Source of the DNA: DAOQAU01 sp964640325 | GTDB lineage: Bacteria > Cyanobacteriota > Vampirovibrionia > Gastranaerophilales > Gastranaerophilaceae | Assembly (NCBI GenBank): GCA_964640325.1 | Contig: CAZXID010000020.1 | Coordinates: 1-35,403 of the forward strand | DNA length: 35,403 nucleotides | Direction of reading: 5' to 3' | Shown: one piece after another, positions 7,399 to 15,472 of the stretch | Layout of the letters: each line of letters opens with the position of its first letter | How positions within the stretch are numbered: the stretch's first letter is position 1 | The notes under the pieces: generated by a model | Database searches by the model: none | What the model was told of the DNA's origin: nothing | The model's input: only the letters and a program-made list of their open reading frames with translations | Translations under genes and position numbers: made by a program

Positions 7399-7408
7399 AT
7401 AGTAAATA
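7394..7408. repeat. Short AGTAAAT array overlapping the HIT stop codon
   Basis: Two units of AGTAAAT plus AG. The stop codon of the HIT gene (7396-7398) lies inside the first unit. The unit belongs to the same heptamer family as 4354-4384 and 29312-29342. Confidence 0.6.
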
Positions 7409-7450
7409 GATTTTTCTTTTCACTATTTGCCAATTCAAGGAGAAAAAATA

Positions 7451-8290
7451 ATGAACGAAAATTTTTACAAAGAAATTACACCCGCAGGATTTGGAATAGC
7501 AATTAAAGAAAAAGCAGTTTTATTTTCGCAGCAATCACCGTTTCAAAAAGTGGAAATAATAGATACAGATTCAACTCTGGGCAAAATTTTAACCCTTGAC
7601 GGGTTAATGATGACAACCGAGGGTGATGAATATTTTTATCACGAAATGATAGCACACATCCCGATGTGTACACATAAAAACCCGAAAAAAGTTCTCGTAA
7701 TTGGCGGCGGCGACGGCGGAACCGTCAGAGAAGTTTTAAAACATGACACCGTTGAAAAAGTCGTGCTTTGCGAAATAGACGCTATGGTAATCGATGCTTG
7801 CAAAAAGTTTTTGCCCACAATAGCCGGCGAATTGGACAATCCTAAGGTTGAAATTTTAGTGCAAGACGCTATCGAATACATAAAAACAAAAAAAGACGAA
7901 TTTGACATTGTTATGATAGATTCAACAGACCCTATGGGGCCGGGAGAAGGTTTATTTACCGAAGAATTTTACAACAACGTACGCAAATCGCTTAAAAAAG
8001 GCGGAATTGTTGTGGCTCAATCGGAATCGCCCGTTGTAAACAAAGGGGAAATCAAAAAAATGTACGATTTATTGAAAAAAGTTTTTCCTATAACCTCAAC
8101 TTACACATCTCCGATACCAACCTATCCCGGGGGATATTGGGCTTGGGCTTTTTGCTCGGATGAGGTTCAGCCGCTTTCACACATTGATGAAAAAAGATGC
8201 GCTGATATTACAAAAAATTGTAAAATTTATAACAAAGAATATCACCAAGCACGCTTTGCACTGCCAAACTTTTTAAAAGAATTACTATGA
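7451..8290 (+). CDS. speE: Spermidine synthase (polyamine aminopropyltransferase)
   Basis: SpeE transfers the aminopropyl group of decarboxylated S-adenosylmethionine to putrescine, giving spermidine. At 279 residues it is of normal length. The methyltransferase-like fold shows VLVIGGGDGGTVREVL (81-96), the acidic end CEID (107-110) and the catalytic/substrate loop MIDSTDPMGP (155-164), followed by the conserved PTYPGGYWAW. The start is the ATG at 7451, 9 bases after AAGGAG; an upstream in-frame ATG at 7427 would lie in the array-derived spacer. The stop overlaps the next start by four bases (ATGA), so the glycosyltransferase downstream is translationally coupled. Confidence 0.95.
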   Translation: MNENFYKEITPAGFGIAIKEKAVLFSQQSPFQKVEIIDTDSTLGKILTLDGLMMTTEGDEYFYHEMIAHIPMCTHKNPKKVLVIGGGDGGTVREVLKHDTVEKVVLCEIDAMVIDACKKFLPTIAGELDNPKVEILVQDAIEYIKTKKDEFDIVMIDSTDPMGPGEGLFTEEFYNNVRKSLKKGGIVVAQSESPVVNKGEIKKMYDLLKKVFPITSTYTSPIPTYPGGYWAWAFCSDEVQPLSHIDEKRCADITKNCKIYNKEYHQARFALPNFLKELL

Positions 8291-9738
8291 CAAAAAACTT
8301 TAAAAAATACGGGTATTATTTAATACTGATTGCAATTTTTATTTTAGGATTTTTCATGAGGCTAAAAGGGCTGATTGCAAATCCGTCTTTTTGGCATGAC
8401 GAATGTGCTTTAGGCTGGAATGTCATTCATAAAAATTACGGCGAGTTGTTTGAAGTTTTAAATTTTACCCAAATAGCACCTCCATTTTTTATGGTTATGT
8501 CAAAGTTTTTTACACAAATATTCGGAGTCTCGGATTTTGTTTTGAGAATTACACCTTTTATTTTCGGAATACTTTCGCTTTTGATTTTTCCTATATTTGC
8601 AGACAGAATTTTTAAAAATAAATTGACAATTATAATAAGCTTTTTTATCTTTGCAATTAACCAAACATTGATAAATTATTCTTCTGAATTCAAACACTAT
8701 TCCAGTGATGTATTTTTTACGCTTCTTTGCTTGTTTTTGATAAATGAAATTATCAGAGGTGCAAGCTTTAAAAAGAGTTTATTTTATTGTGTAATTTTTG
8801 CAACATCAATCTGGTTTTCGTTTGTATCTTCAATAGCAATAGGGGCTGGATTTTTTGTAATATTTTTTCAAAAAATCATAGGAAAAAAATTCGATCTAAA
8901 AAAATCTTTTCTTACAATTTTACCCATCGTTATAAGCACTGTTGTTTACCTGAAATTTTACCTTTTAAATACTTATTTGGGAAATCAACAAGGAATGAAT
9001 GAATATTGGGATCAAGGATTTATCTCAAAAAATCTTCTGAACTTTTTGCCTCTTTTGGAATTAAATTTAAAATATTTTCTTTTTCCATTAAAATTTGTTT
9101 ATTTAGCTTTTTTCCTTTTCTTTTCAGGAATTATTGTACTGTTTAAAAAGAATTTTTATAACGGATTAACCTTATTTTTAACCGTTGCGCTGACTTGTTT
9201 TGTATCATGGCTTGGCTATTATCCATTCCAAAAAAGAGTGATTTTATTTTTACTGCCTGTATTTATAATTTTTACCTGTGCGCCCCTTGAACTTATTAAC
9301 ATAAAAAGAAGATTTTTATCTATGATAATTCTTATTTTGTTTATTTTTTCTTTTTCAGCAAACATTAAGATTTGCTTTGAATTCATAACAAAAATATCGC
9401 ACCCGACAAGAGGATATTATTCAAGGCAAATGATGAAAGAGATGCTGTCTAAAATAAAACCCGGGGATATAATCTTAATAAACCAAAATTCAAACACAGA
9501 ATTTGCTTACTATGCCTCTTTTCATGAAATCAAAAATCAAGTTATACAAGAGCCTCAGCAAGGAAACCCCCATGAACTTATAAAATCCCTGAAGAAAAAT
9601 GTTTATTATTGGTTTTATATGCCATACGGAACTTCTCCAACTGTTGAAAAATGGATTAATGAAAATCCGCAAATTTTACTTTATGAATGGGGTTATAATA
9701 ACAGATTTGAAAGACTACGATACATAAAAATAAAATAA
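8287..9738 (+). CDS. GT-C type membrane glycosyltransferase (GT39/ArnT-like)
   Basis: This is a polytopic integral membrane protein of 483 residues with about ten hydrophobic helices. The first helix (14-28) is followed by PSFWHDECALGWNV, the first-loop acidic D-E pair typical of GT-C enzymes that use polyprenyl-phosphate sugars. This suggests transfer of a sugar to lipid, protein or glycan on the outer face of the inner membrane. The last ~110 residues are less hydrophobic, as in the C-terminal domain of the family. It starts inside the speE stop (ATGA overlap). The pairing with speE has no obvious metabolic reason. Donor and acceptor cannot be read from sequence. Confidence 0.8.
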   Translation: MTKNFKKYGYYLILIAIFILGFFMRLKGLIANPSFWHDECALGWNVIHKNYGELFEVLNFTQIAPPFFMVMSKFFTQIFGVSDFVLRITPFIFGILSLLIFPIFADRIFKNKLTIIISFFIFAINQTLINYSSEFKHYSSDVFFTLLCLFLINEIIRGASFKKSLFYCVIFATSIWFSFVSSIAIGAGFFVIFFQKIIGKKFDLKKSFLTILPIVISTVVYLKFYLLNTYLGNQQGMNEYWDQGFISKNLLNFLPLLELNLKYFLFPLKFVYLAFFLFFSGIIVLFKKNFYNGLTLFLTVALTCFVSWLGYYPFQKRVILFLLPVFIIFTCAPLELINIKRRFLSMIILILFIFSFSANIKICFEFITKISHPTRGYYSRQMMKEMLSKIKPGDIILINQNSNTEFAYYASFHEIKNQVIQEPQQGNPHELIKSLKKNVYYWFYMPYGTSPTVEKWINENPQILLYEWGYNNRFERLRYIKIK

Positions 9739-9751
9739 TCCTTTAAAACAA

Positions 9752-9780
9752 TTGACCTTATAAAAAATTTAAATTAAAAT
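9752..9780 (+). promoter_or_regulatory. Promoter with predicted leaderless start
   Basis: TTGACC (9752-9757), a 17-base spacer and TAAAAT (9775-9780). The expected transcription start, 7 bases after the -10, is the A of the ATG at 9787. No Shine-Dalgarno sequence precedes that ATG. Confidence 0.6.
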
Positions 9781-9786
9781 CACTTT

Positions 9787-11148
9787 ATGGTTATGGAAAA
9801 AATAGTTATTTTAGGCGGGGTTGCCGCGGGCCCAAAAGCTGCGGCAAAAATTCGCAGGCTTAACCCGCAAGCCCAAATTGATGTTTATACCGAAGATACA
9901 AACATCTCATATTCTGCATGCGGGCTTCCTTTTTATATTGAAGGAAACTTTGACGACCATAAAATGCTTCTTGCAAGAAGTCCCGAAGAATTTGAACAAC
10001 AAAATGTTCATATACACCTGCTCCACAGGGCAATCAAAATTATTCCCGATAAAAAACAGGTCAGTATTTTGAAACTTGATACAAATCAAGAGTTCACGGT
10101 TGACTACGATAAATTAGTCATCACCATCGGTGCAAAACCAATAATCCCGCCGATTCAAAACGTAAATCTTGAAAATGTTTTCACCTTGAGGACAATGGAA
10201 GACGGAATTAACATAAAAGAAAAAGCACTGAAATCAAAACATGCAACCATAGTCGGCGGAGGTTACATAGGCATAGAGGTTTTGGAAGCTTTTGTAAAAC
10301 AAGGACTTCAAGTTACGCTTGTCGAATTTGCGCCTCATATAATGTCGATTTTTGATGATGACATGTCAGATTTAATAAAAGAACATATTTTAAAAAGAGA
10401 TTCAAAAAAAGTAAAAATAATTAACTCCGATGCTGTCACAGAACTTGTAGGAAAAGATAAAGTAACAGGAGTCAAAACCAAGAACGGACTTGAATTTGAA
10501 ACGGATTTGGTTTTGATAGCCACAGGCGTAAGACCCAATGTTCAAATTGCAGTTGATGCAGAAATTGAACTTGGACCCACAGGTGCAATAAAAGTTAATA
10601 AGCAAATGCAAACAAACATCAAAGACATTTATGCGGCAGGCGACTGTGTGGAAAAAACCCACATAGTATCTAAAACCCCAGTATGGGTCCCGTTAGGGTC
10701 AACTGCAAACAAAGAAGGGCGATGTGCGGCACTAAATATTTGCGGCGAAAAGGATGATTTTGAAGGCATTTTAGGCTCGGCTGTTACAAGATATTTCGGA
10801 TTTACAATGTCAATGACCGGATTAACCGAGAAACAAGCGGTAAAGCTCGGCTATGAACCAGTCAGTGTCAAAGTTACAAAAAAAGACAAGGTGGGCTACA
10901 TGCCTGAGGCCAAAAATATTACCATAAAACTCATTGCCGATAAAAAAAGCAGAAAACTTTTAGGCGCGCAAGCCATAGGCTGCGGAGATGCAGACAAGAG
11001 AGTAAACACAGTAGGCACAGGCCTTCTGTCGGGAATAACGGCTGATGATTTTTTCAACAGCGACATAACTTATGCTCCGCCTTATTCTCCGAGCATTGAC
11101 CCGCTGCTTAATGCTGCACAAAATTTAATTGAAAAGCTTAATTCTTAG
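9787..11148 (+). CDS. CoA-disulfide reductase / NADH oxidase-like flavoprotein
   Basis: This is a FAD- and NAD(P)H-dependent enzyme of the single-cysteine class of pyridine nucleotide-disulfide oxidoreductases, 453 residues. It has the FAD fold ILGGVAAGPKAAAKIRR (8-24), redox Cys45 in SYSACGLPFY, the NAD(P)H fold IVGGGYIGIEVLE, the second FAD motif IYAAGDC, and the dimerisation domain ending APPYSPSIDPLLNAAQ. Members reduce CoA disulfide or CoA persulfide, or reduce oxygen, so the exact substrate is uncertain. It is a paralog of the first 440 residues of the fusion protein at 25509-27878 but lacks the rhodanese, TusA and DsrE parts. The start is the ATG at 9787, or the ATG two codons later. 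Confidence 0.88.
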   Translation: MVMEKIVILGGVAAGPKAAAKIRRLNPQAQIDVYTEDTNISYSACGLPFYIEGNFDDHKMLLARSPEEFEQQNVHIHLLHRAIKIIPDKKQVSILKLDTNQEFTVDYDKLVITIGAKPIIPPIQNVNLENVFTLRTMEDGINIKEKALKSKHATIVGGGYIGIEVLEAFVKQGLQVTLVEFAPHIMSIFDDDMSDLIKEHILKRDSKKVKIINSDAVTELVGKDKVTGVKTKNGLEFETDLVLIATGVRPNVQIAVDAEIELGPTGAIKVNKQMQTNIKDIYAAGDCVEKTHIVSKTPVWVPLGSTANKEGRCAALNICGEKDDFEGILGSAVTRYFGFTMSMTGLTEKQAVKLGYEPVSVKVTKKDKVGYMPEAKNITIKLIADKKSRKLLGAQAIGCGDADKRVNTVGTGLLSGITADDFFNSDITYAPPYSPSIDPLLNAAQNLIEKLNS

Positions 11149-11180
11149 ATACAAAAAATGACAATTTTTTGCAGGCTCAA

Positions 11181-11208
11181 TTACAAAGAAATATTTTTAT
11201 TGTATGAT
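11181..11208 (+). promoter_or_regulatory. Likely promoter of manC
   Basis: An extended -10 TG-TATGAT (11201-11208) has a weak -35 TTACAA 16 bases upstream. The start of transcription would be near 11215, 24 bases ahead of the ATG. Confidence 0.45.
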
Positions 11209-11238
11209 GTTGTCAGTTTATAAAAAAGAGGGCTTAAG

Positions 11239-12627
11239 ATGTACGGAATAATTTTAGCAGGCGGATCAGGGAGCAGGCTTTGGCCTTTATCAAGAGAGCT
11301 TTATCCGAAACAGCTTTTAAACTTGACTTCAAACGAAAGCCTTTTGCAAGAAACTTTTGAAAGACTTCAACATTTCATGCCCGCAGAAAATATCATAAGC
11401 ATTACTAACACAAAACATGTTTCAAGTGTCAAGTATCAACTTGAAAGTCTTGCAAAAAACCCAATCGTCTTATCAGAACCTCTTTCTAAAAATACGGCAC
11501 CGGCAATTGCCCTTGCAACAAAATTTGTTCAACAAAAAGAAAAAGACCCTGTAATAATTGTTGTGCCCTCGGATCACCTAATTAAAAATTTTAAAAAATT
11601 CACCCAAACAGTTAAAAAGGGTGAAAAACTGGCAAAAGAAGGCTGCATTGTAACCTTCGGCATAGAACCAAATTACCCCGAAACAGGATATGGATACATA
11701 AATATTTTAAAACATCCGCTTTTTGACGGGTTTAAAGTAAAGGAATTTGTAGAAAAGCCCGATGCAAAAACAGCTCAAAAATATATGGATGCAAAAACTT
11801 ACTTTTGGAACAGCGGAATTTTCATGTTCAAGGCATCAACTATGCTCAATGAAATAGAAAAACTTGCGCCGGAAATTTTTTCTGTAATGAAAAACTTTGA
11901 TTTTTCATCTTCAGATAAAATCGAATACAATCTGTTTGACAAAATGCCCAATATCTCAATAGATTATGCCATTATGGAAAAATCTGATAAAATTGCCCTT
12001 GTCAAGCTTGAAAGCGATTGGAACGATTTGGGCTCGTGGCAATCTATTTATGATGTCAGCAAAAAAGATAAAAATAACAACGTTATAATAGGAAATGTTC
12101 TTGATGAAGATTCAAAAAATTCCTTTGTATATTCTTCATCAAAACTTGTCGCAACAATAGGCTTGGAAGATACGGTCATAGTGGAAACCGAAGATGCGAT
12201 ACTGGCTTGTAAAAAAGATAAAACACAAGATGTTAAGAAAATTTTTGACAAGCTTAAAAAGATTAATGATACAACACACCTTGTGCACAAAACCGTATAT
12301 AGGCCCTGGGGATTTTACACAGTTTTAGCTCAAGGCAACGGATTTTTGACAAAAAAAATTCACGTAAATGTCGATCAAAAATTATCGGTTCAATCGCACA
12401 ATTACAGAAGCGAGCACTGGGTTGTTCTTTCGGGAAAAGCCAAAGTTATTCTTGACGGCAAAGAACACATTTTAACACCCGGACACAGCATTGATATACC
12501 TTTAAAAGCTGTCCACTCACTTCAAAATCCATTTGAAAAAGATTTGGAGATTGTTGAGGTTCAACTCGGTGAGCCTTTGATTGAAGAAGACATTATCCGC
12601 TATGAAGATATATACGGCAGAGTTTAA
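11239..12627 (+). CDS. manC: Mannose-1-phosphate guanylyltransferase / mannose-6-phosphate isomerase
   Basis: This is a bifunctional type II enzyme that makes GDP-mannose from mannose-1-phosphate and GTP and interconverts fructose-6-P and mannose-6-P. It supplies GDP-mannose to polysaccharide or glycoprotein synthesis. The nucleotidyltransferase signature GGSGSRLWPLSR (8-19) and FVEKPD (near 173) are present. The C-terminal cupin isomerase domain begins at RPWGFYTVL (about residue 355) and contains HNYRSEHWVVLSGKA with the metal-binding histidine pattern. At 462 residues it is full length. The start codon follows AGAGGG. GT-C type membrane genes lie nearby, and the one at 12640 converges with only 12 bases between stops, which suits an envelope glycan role (inference). 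Confidence 0.95.
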   Translation: MYGIILAGGSGSRLWPLSRELYPKQLLNLTSNESLLQETFERLQHFMPAENIISITNTKHVSSVKYQLESLAKNPIVLSEPLSKNTAPAIALATKFVQQKEKDPVIIVVPSDHLIKNFKKFTQTVKKGEKLAKEGCIVTFGIEPNYPETGYGYINILKHPLFDGFKVKEFVEKPDAKTAQKYMDAKTYFWNSGIFMFKASTMLNEIEKLAPEIFSVMKNFDFSSSDKIEYNLFDKMPNISIDYAIMEKSDKIALVKLESDWNDLGSWQSIYDVSKKDKNNNVIIGNVLDEDSKNSFVYSSSKLVATIGLEDTVIVETEDAILACKKDKTQDVKKIFDKLKKINDTTHLVHKTVYRPWGFYTVLAQGNGFLTKKIHVNVDQKLSVQSHNYRSEHWVVLSGKAKVILDGKEHILTPGHSIDIPLKAVHSLQNPFEKDLEIVEVQLGEPLIEEDIIRYEDIYGRV

Positions 12628-12639
12628 ATAATTTTATTT

Positions 12640-14820
12640 TTATTTGAAAAGCACCGGTGGATTATTATTATTCTGCAGGATAAAATAACCCTCAAAAATA
12701 TTCCCTGGCTTAGGTCTCACAAGTCTAAAAAACAAAGATAAATTATTTTGTTTTATAAATTCTTTTGAAATAGCACACATCATAGTATAAGGATACATTT
12801 TTTCCTTATTTTGATAATTTTTTTTTGGTAAAGTCCAATTAAAAGAGTATACGCATGGAACAACATTCCCCTTTTTTGTTACAATCATTCCATTTTTAAC
12901 CGTCGATTCATCTTTTCTGGATTCATACTCAGTAATATTAGTTGCCAAAATATCATTAAGCGGGTATATTACTATGTTGTACTTATTTATGTCAATGTTT
13001 TTAATATTTTCAGCCCTTTCAAAATCTATATCATATCCCGAAAATTCAAGTCTTTTTATCGTAAAAATGTCTTGTGATGAGCCGAATAAAGCAAGAATTT
13101 TATTTTTATTTGAAATTTTCTTTTCTATAGAATCTTTTAAAGCACAGGCAGTATTTGAATAAGCATTAAAATCATCTGCCGCCCTGCAGCGAAAAGCTTC
13201 TCTAAAGTAAGATATTGAAGGATTTTTATAAAAAACCTTTACCATTTTTAAAAACGGCCTTGCCCAAAGATGGGTCGATACCAAGACAAGATAAAATAAT
13301 GCAAAAGCAATTATTATAAATTTCAAAAGATTTTTTCTTTTAAAATAGGAAAAAACAAGGATTGGAGCAGAAATTATAACAAAAGCTGTTAAAAACCTTA
13401 TGCTGTATGACATAAATGCAATTACATAAGACATCACAAAAAGGCTTAGTATAAACATCAAAGCAAAAACATTAAGCAAAAGATGTTTTTTAAATTTCGG
13501 TCTAAACAGAGGACGAAACAAAGCAACAAATAAACAAGGTAAATATACAAAAAACCCCAAAATGCCCATACCCATCAAAGGCTCAAGCAAAGTCCTGTTT
13601 GGCCCGACGTCGGTAGTATAAATCCCGCTTTTGACATCCCCCAAGCGCAAAAAATTAAGAAATAAATCTTGCAGTTTAACAAAATACTCGCCTACATAAT
13701 CAGACCACCTGAAGCCTGTAAAATCAAAAAACAAGAACAAATATTTTATAAAATTAGCAGGAATGGCTTTAATTCCGTAATAATTTTTATGTGCCTGCAT
13801 AAGGCTTTTCGAACCCATAAAATCAGAAAAATAAATAAAATTAAGTATATAATTGTACGAAGCAAAAATCAAAAAATTTAAAAGCCCAAAGCCTAAAAAC
13901 AAAAGCAAGGGTTTATAAAATTCTCTATTTTTATATTTTATCGACAATATCAAAAACAAAAGCCCTACACCCGGAATAGCCATCAAAGCCGGTGTTTTTG
14001 TCCCAATTGCAAGTGCATAAGCAAGCGAAGAGATGAAAATAGGCATTTTTGTACCATTTTTTAGTGCATGCCAATAAAGAAAAATGCTTGAAGTAACAAG
14101 TCCAGCCACAATTACATCCGTTTCTGTGCCCGAAATCTGTACTATAACTGAGGCAAAAGAAGAAAGGATAAAAACAGCCCACAATTTTTTTCTTGTACAA
14201 AATCCCATTAATCCCAAAATCGAATACAGAGAAACAATCGAAAGAATATATCCCACAAAAGAGAAAAAGCCTAAAAACACATCTTTTTTGGCAAAAAGTA
14301 AAACCCAAGCATATAATATCTCTGAATTTATAGGAAAACACAAATTTCTTATATCTACAGTTTCAAAATGATTTAAATTCCCTTGTAAAACCCAAAACAA
14401 ACTTCTGGCAAGATGATAATGCAAGGCATCAGCGCTTGAAACAGGCGAAACAAGGCACAAAATCAAGCTTACAAAAATAAAAATACAAAACCCAGCAAAA
14501 AGCCAGATTAAAGACTTGTCTAATTTAAAAGAGTTTAAAACTTTATTTTTAAAGTCACTTAAATCTAACCGCCAAAGAGGTTTTGAATTTTTAAACCAAA
14601 CAAACACGCTTAGAACAAAAATCAAAATATTCAGACTCAATACAGAAATTGGATTTATTGCGCTAAATAAAGACAAAATTTCAAAAATCAAAACAATTTG
14701 TGAAAAAGCTGTTAAAAACAAATATATTAAGCCCACAATACTTTTTTTAGGGGCGATTAACGATGTCAAAAGGTAAGATGAGATAAAAATCAATAAAAAT
14801 GATACAAAAAATAAAGCCAT
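12640..14820 (-). CDS. Large polytopic membrane protein, GT-C-like
   Basis: This 726-residue protein has about twelve predicted transmembrane helices in residues 1-540 and a C-terminal soluble domain (about 545-726). The first large loop contains VSSADALHYHLARS, an acidic/histidine motif placed like the catalytic first loop of GT-C glycosyltransferases. That fits a lipid-linked sugar transferase, but no family signature is firm. The start is the ATG at 14820, with GGAGGAAGG just upstream. It is divergent from the flagellar operon and convergent with manC. Transcript length and neighbours suggest a single-gene unit. Confidence 0.7.
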   Translation of the reverse strand: MALFFVSFLLIFISSYLLTSLIAPKKSIVGLIYLFLTAFSQIVLIFEILSLFSAINPISVLSLNILIFVLSVFVWFKNSKPLWRLDLSDFKNKVLNSFKLDKSLIWLFAGFCIFIFVSLILCLVSPVSSADALHYHLARSLFWVLQGNLNHFETVDIRNLCFPINSEILYAWVLLFAKKDVFLGFFSFVGYILSIVSLYSILGLMGFCTRKKLWAVFILSSFASVIVQISGTETDVIVAGLVTSSIFLYWHALKNGTKMPIFISSLAYALAIGTKTPALMAIPGVGLLFLILSIKYKNREFYKPLLLFLGFGLLNFLIFASYNYILNFIYFSDFMGSKSLMQAHKNYYGIKAIPANFIKYLFLFFDFTGFRWSDYVGEYFVKLQDLFLNFLRLGDVKSGIYTTDVGPNRTLLEPLMGMGILGFFVYLPCLFVALFRPLFRPKFKKHLLLNVFALMFILSLFVMSYVIAFMSYSIRFLTAFVIISAPILVFSYFKRKNLLKFIIIAFALFYLVLVSTHLWARPFLKMVKVFYKNPSISYFREAFRCRAADDFNAYSNTACALKDSIEKKISNKNKILALFGSSQDIFTIKRLEFSGYDIDFERAENIKNIDINKYNIVIYPLNDILATNITEYESRKDESTVKNGMIVTKKGNVVPCVYSFNWTLPKKNYQNKEKMYPYTMMCAISKEFIKQNNLSLFFRLVRPKPGNIFEGYFILQNNNNPPVLFK

Positions 14821-14962
14821 CCTTCCTCCATTTCAATTCTTATAACCATCATATTAAAAAAGAATTTCTAAATCAAATAAATGATTTTTGAGAAAAAATT
14901 ACACAAAACAGATGATGATTAACTCTCTAATCATGTTGTACCCTGTGTTTAGGCATATATTA

Positions 14963-14988
14963 TATATAAGATAAAAATCTTATATAAT
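14963..14988 (+). promoter_or_regulatory. Promoter of the hook operon overlapped by a 10-base dyad
   Basis: The inverted repeat TATATAAGAT-AAAA-ATCTTATATA (14963-14986) overlaps a consensus -10 TATAAT (14983-14988). No good -35 is present. The predicted transcription start near 14995 lies downstream of the ATG at 14991, which supports the TTG at 15009 as the fliJ start. The dyad could be a repressor or activator site. Confidence 0.5.
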
Positions 14989-15008
14989 CTATGCGGGAAG
15001 AGGTATTT

Positions 15009-15461
15009 TTGAAGAAATATAAATTCAGGTTACAGACAGTTCTTGACATGCGTCAAAAAACCCTCGAGGAAAAGCAGCTCGAAATGGCAAAAGTAGTAAG
15101 CATCCTGAATATGCAACTGCAAGTTCTTGAAAACCTTTTGGACAAAAAAGAATTAACCCAAAAAAATCTGGAAAAAATTTATGAAAATAATTCTGAACTT
15201 GATATTTTAGAAATCACCAATCACAAAAATTTCTTCTCACAAATGCTAAATAATATCAAAATTCAACAAGACGTAATTAAAAACACCGAAATAGTACTCA
15301 AAGCAAAACAACAAGAAGTAACAGAAGCACTTAAAGAAGTAAAAGTATTAGAAAAACTCAAAGAAAAACAAGAAAGAAAATTTTATCAAAATTATGAATA
15401 TTTACAAGGTAAAGAAATTGACGATATATCATCAACGCGTTACCAAAAAATGACAGCATAA
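15009..15461 (+). CDS. fliJ: Flagellar export protein FliJ
   Basis: FliJ is a small coiled-coil protein that couples the FliI ATPase to the export gate of the flagellar type III system. After a short N-terminus the pattern KYKFRLQTVLDMRQKTLEEK is typical of FliJ, and the rest is nearly continuous charged heptad helix (about 150 residues, normal size). I place the start at the TTG at 15009: GGGAAGAGG lies 5 bases upstream and the family usually begins close to K-F-x-F-R. The ATG at 14991 would precede the predicted transcription start and would add M-R-E-E-V-F. It is the first gene of fliJ-fliK-flgD-flgE. Confidence 0.85.
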   Translation: MKKYKFRLQTVLDMRQKTLEEKQLEMAKVVSILNMQLQVLENLLDKKELTQKNLEKIYENNSELDILEITNHKNFFSQMLNNIKIQQDVIKNTEIVLKAKQQEVTEALKEVKVLEKLKEKQERKFYQNYEYLQGKEIDDISSTRYQKMTA

Positions 15462-15472
15462 CAAGAGGAAAT

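Noticed and set aside
13931..14341. Reverse-strand 136-codon frame within the large membrane protein
   Set aside because: It overlaps a long hydrophobic gene in another frame; its aromatic- and cysteine-rich content is typical of shifted transmembrane codons.
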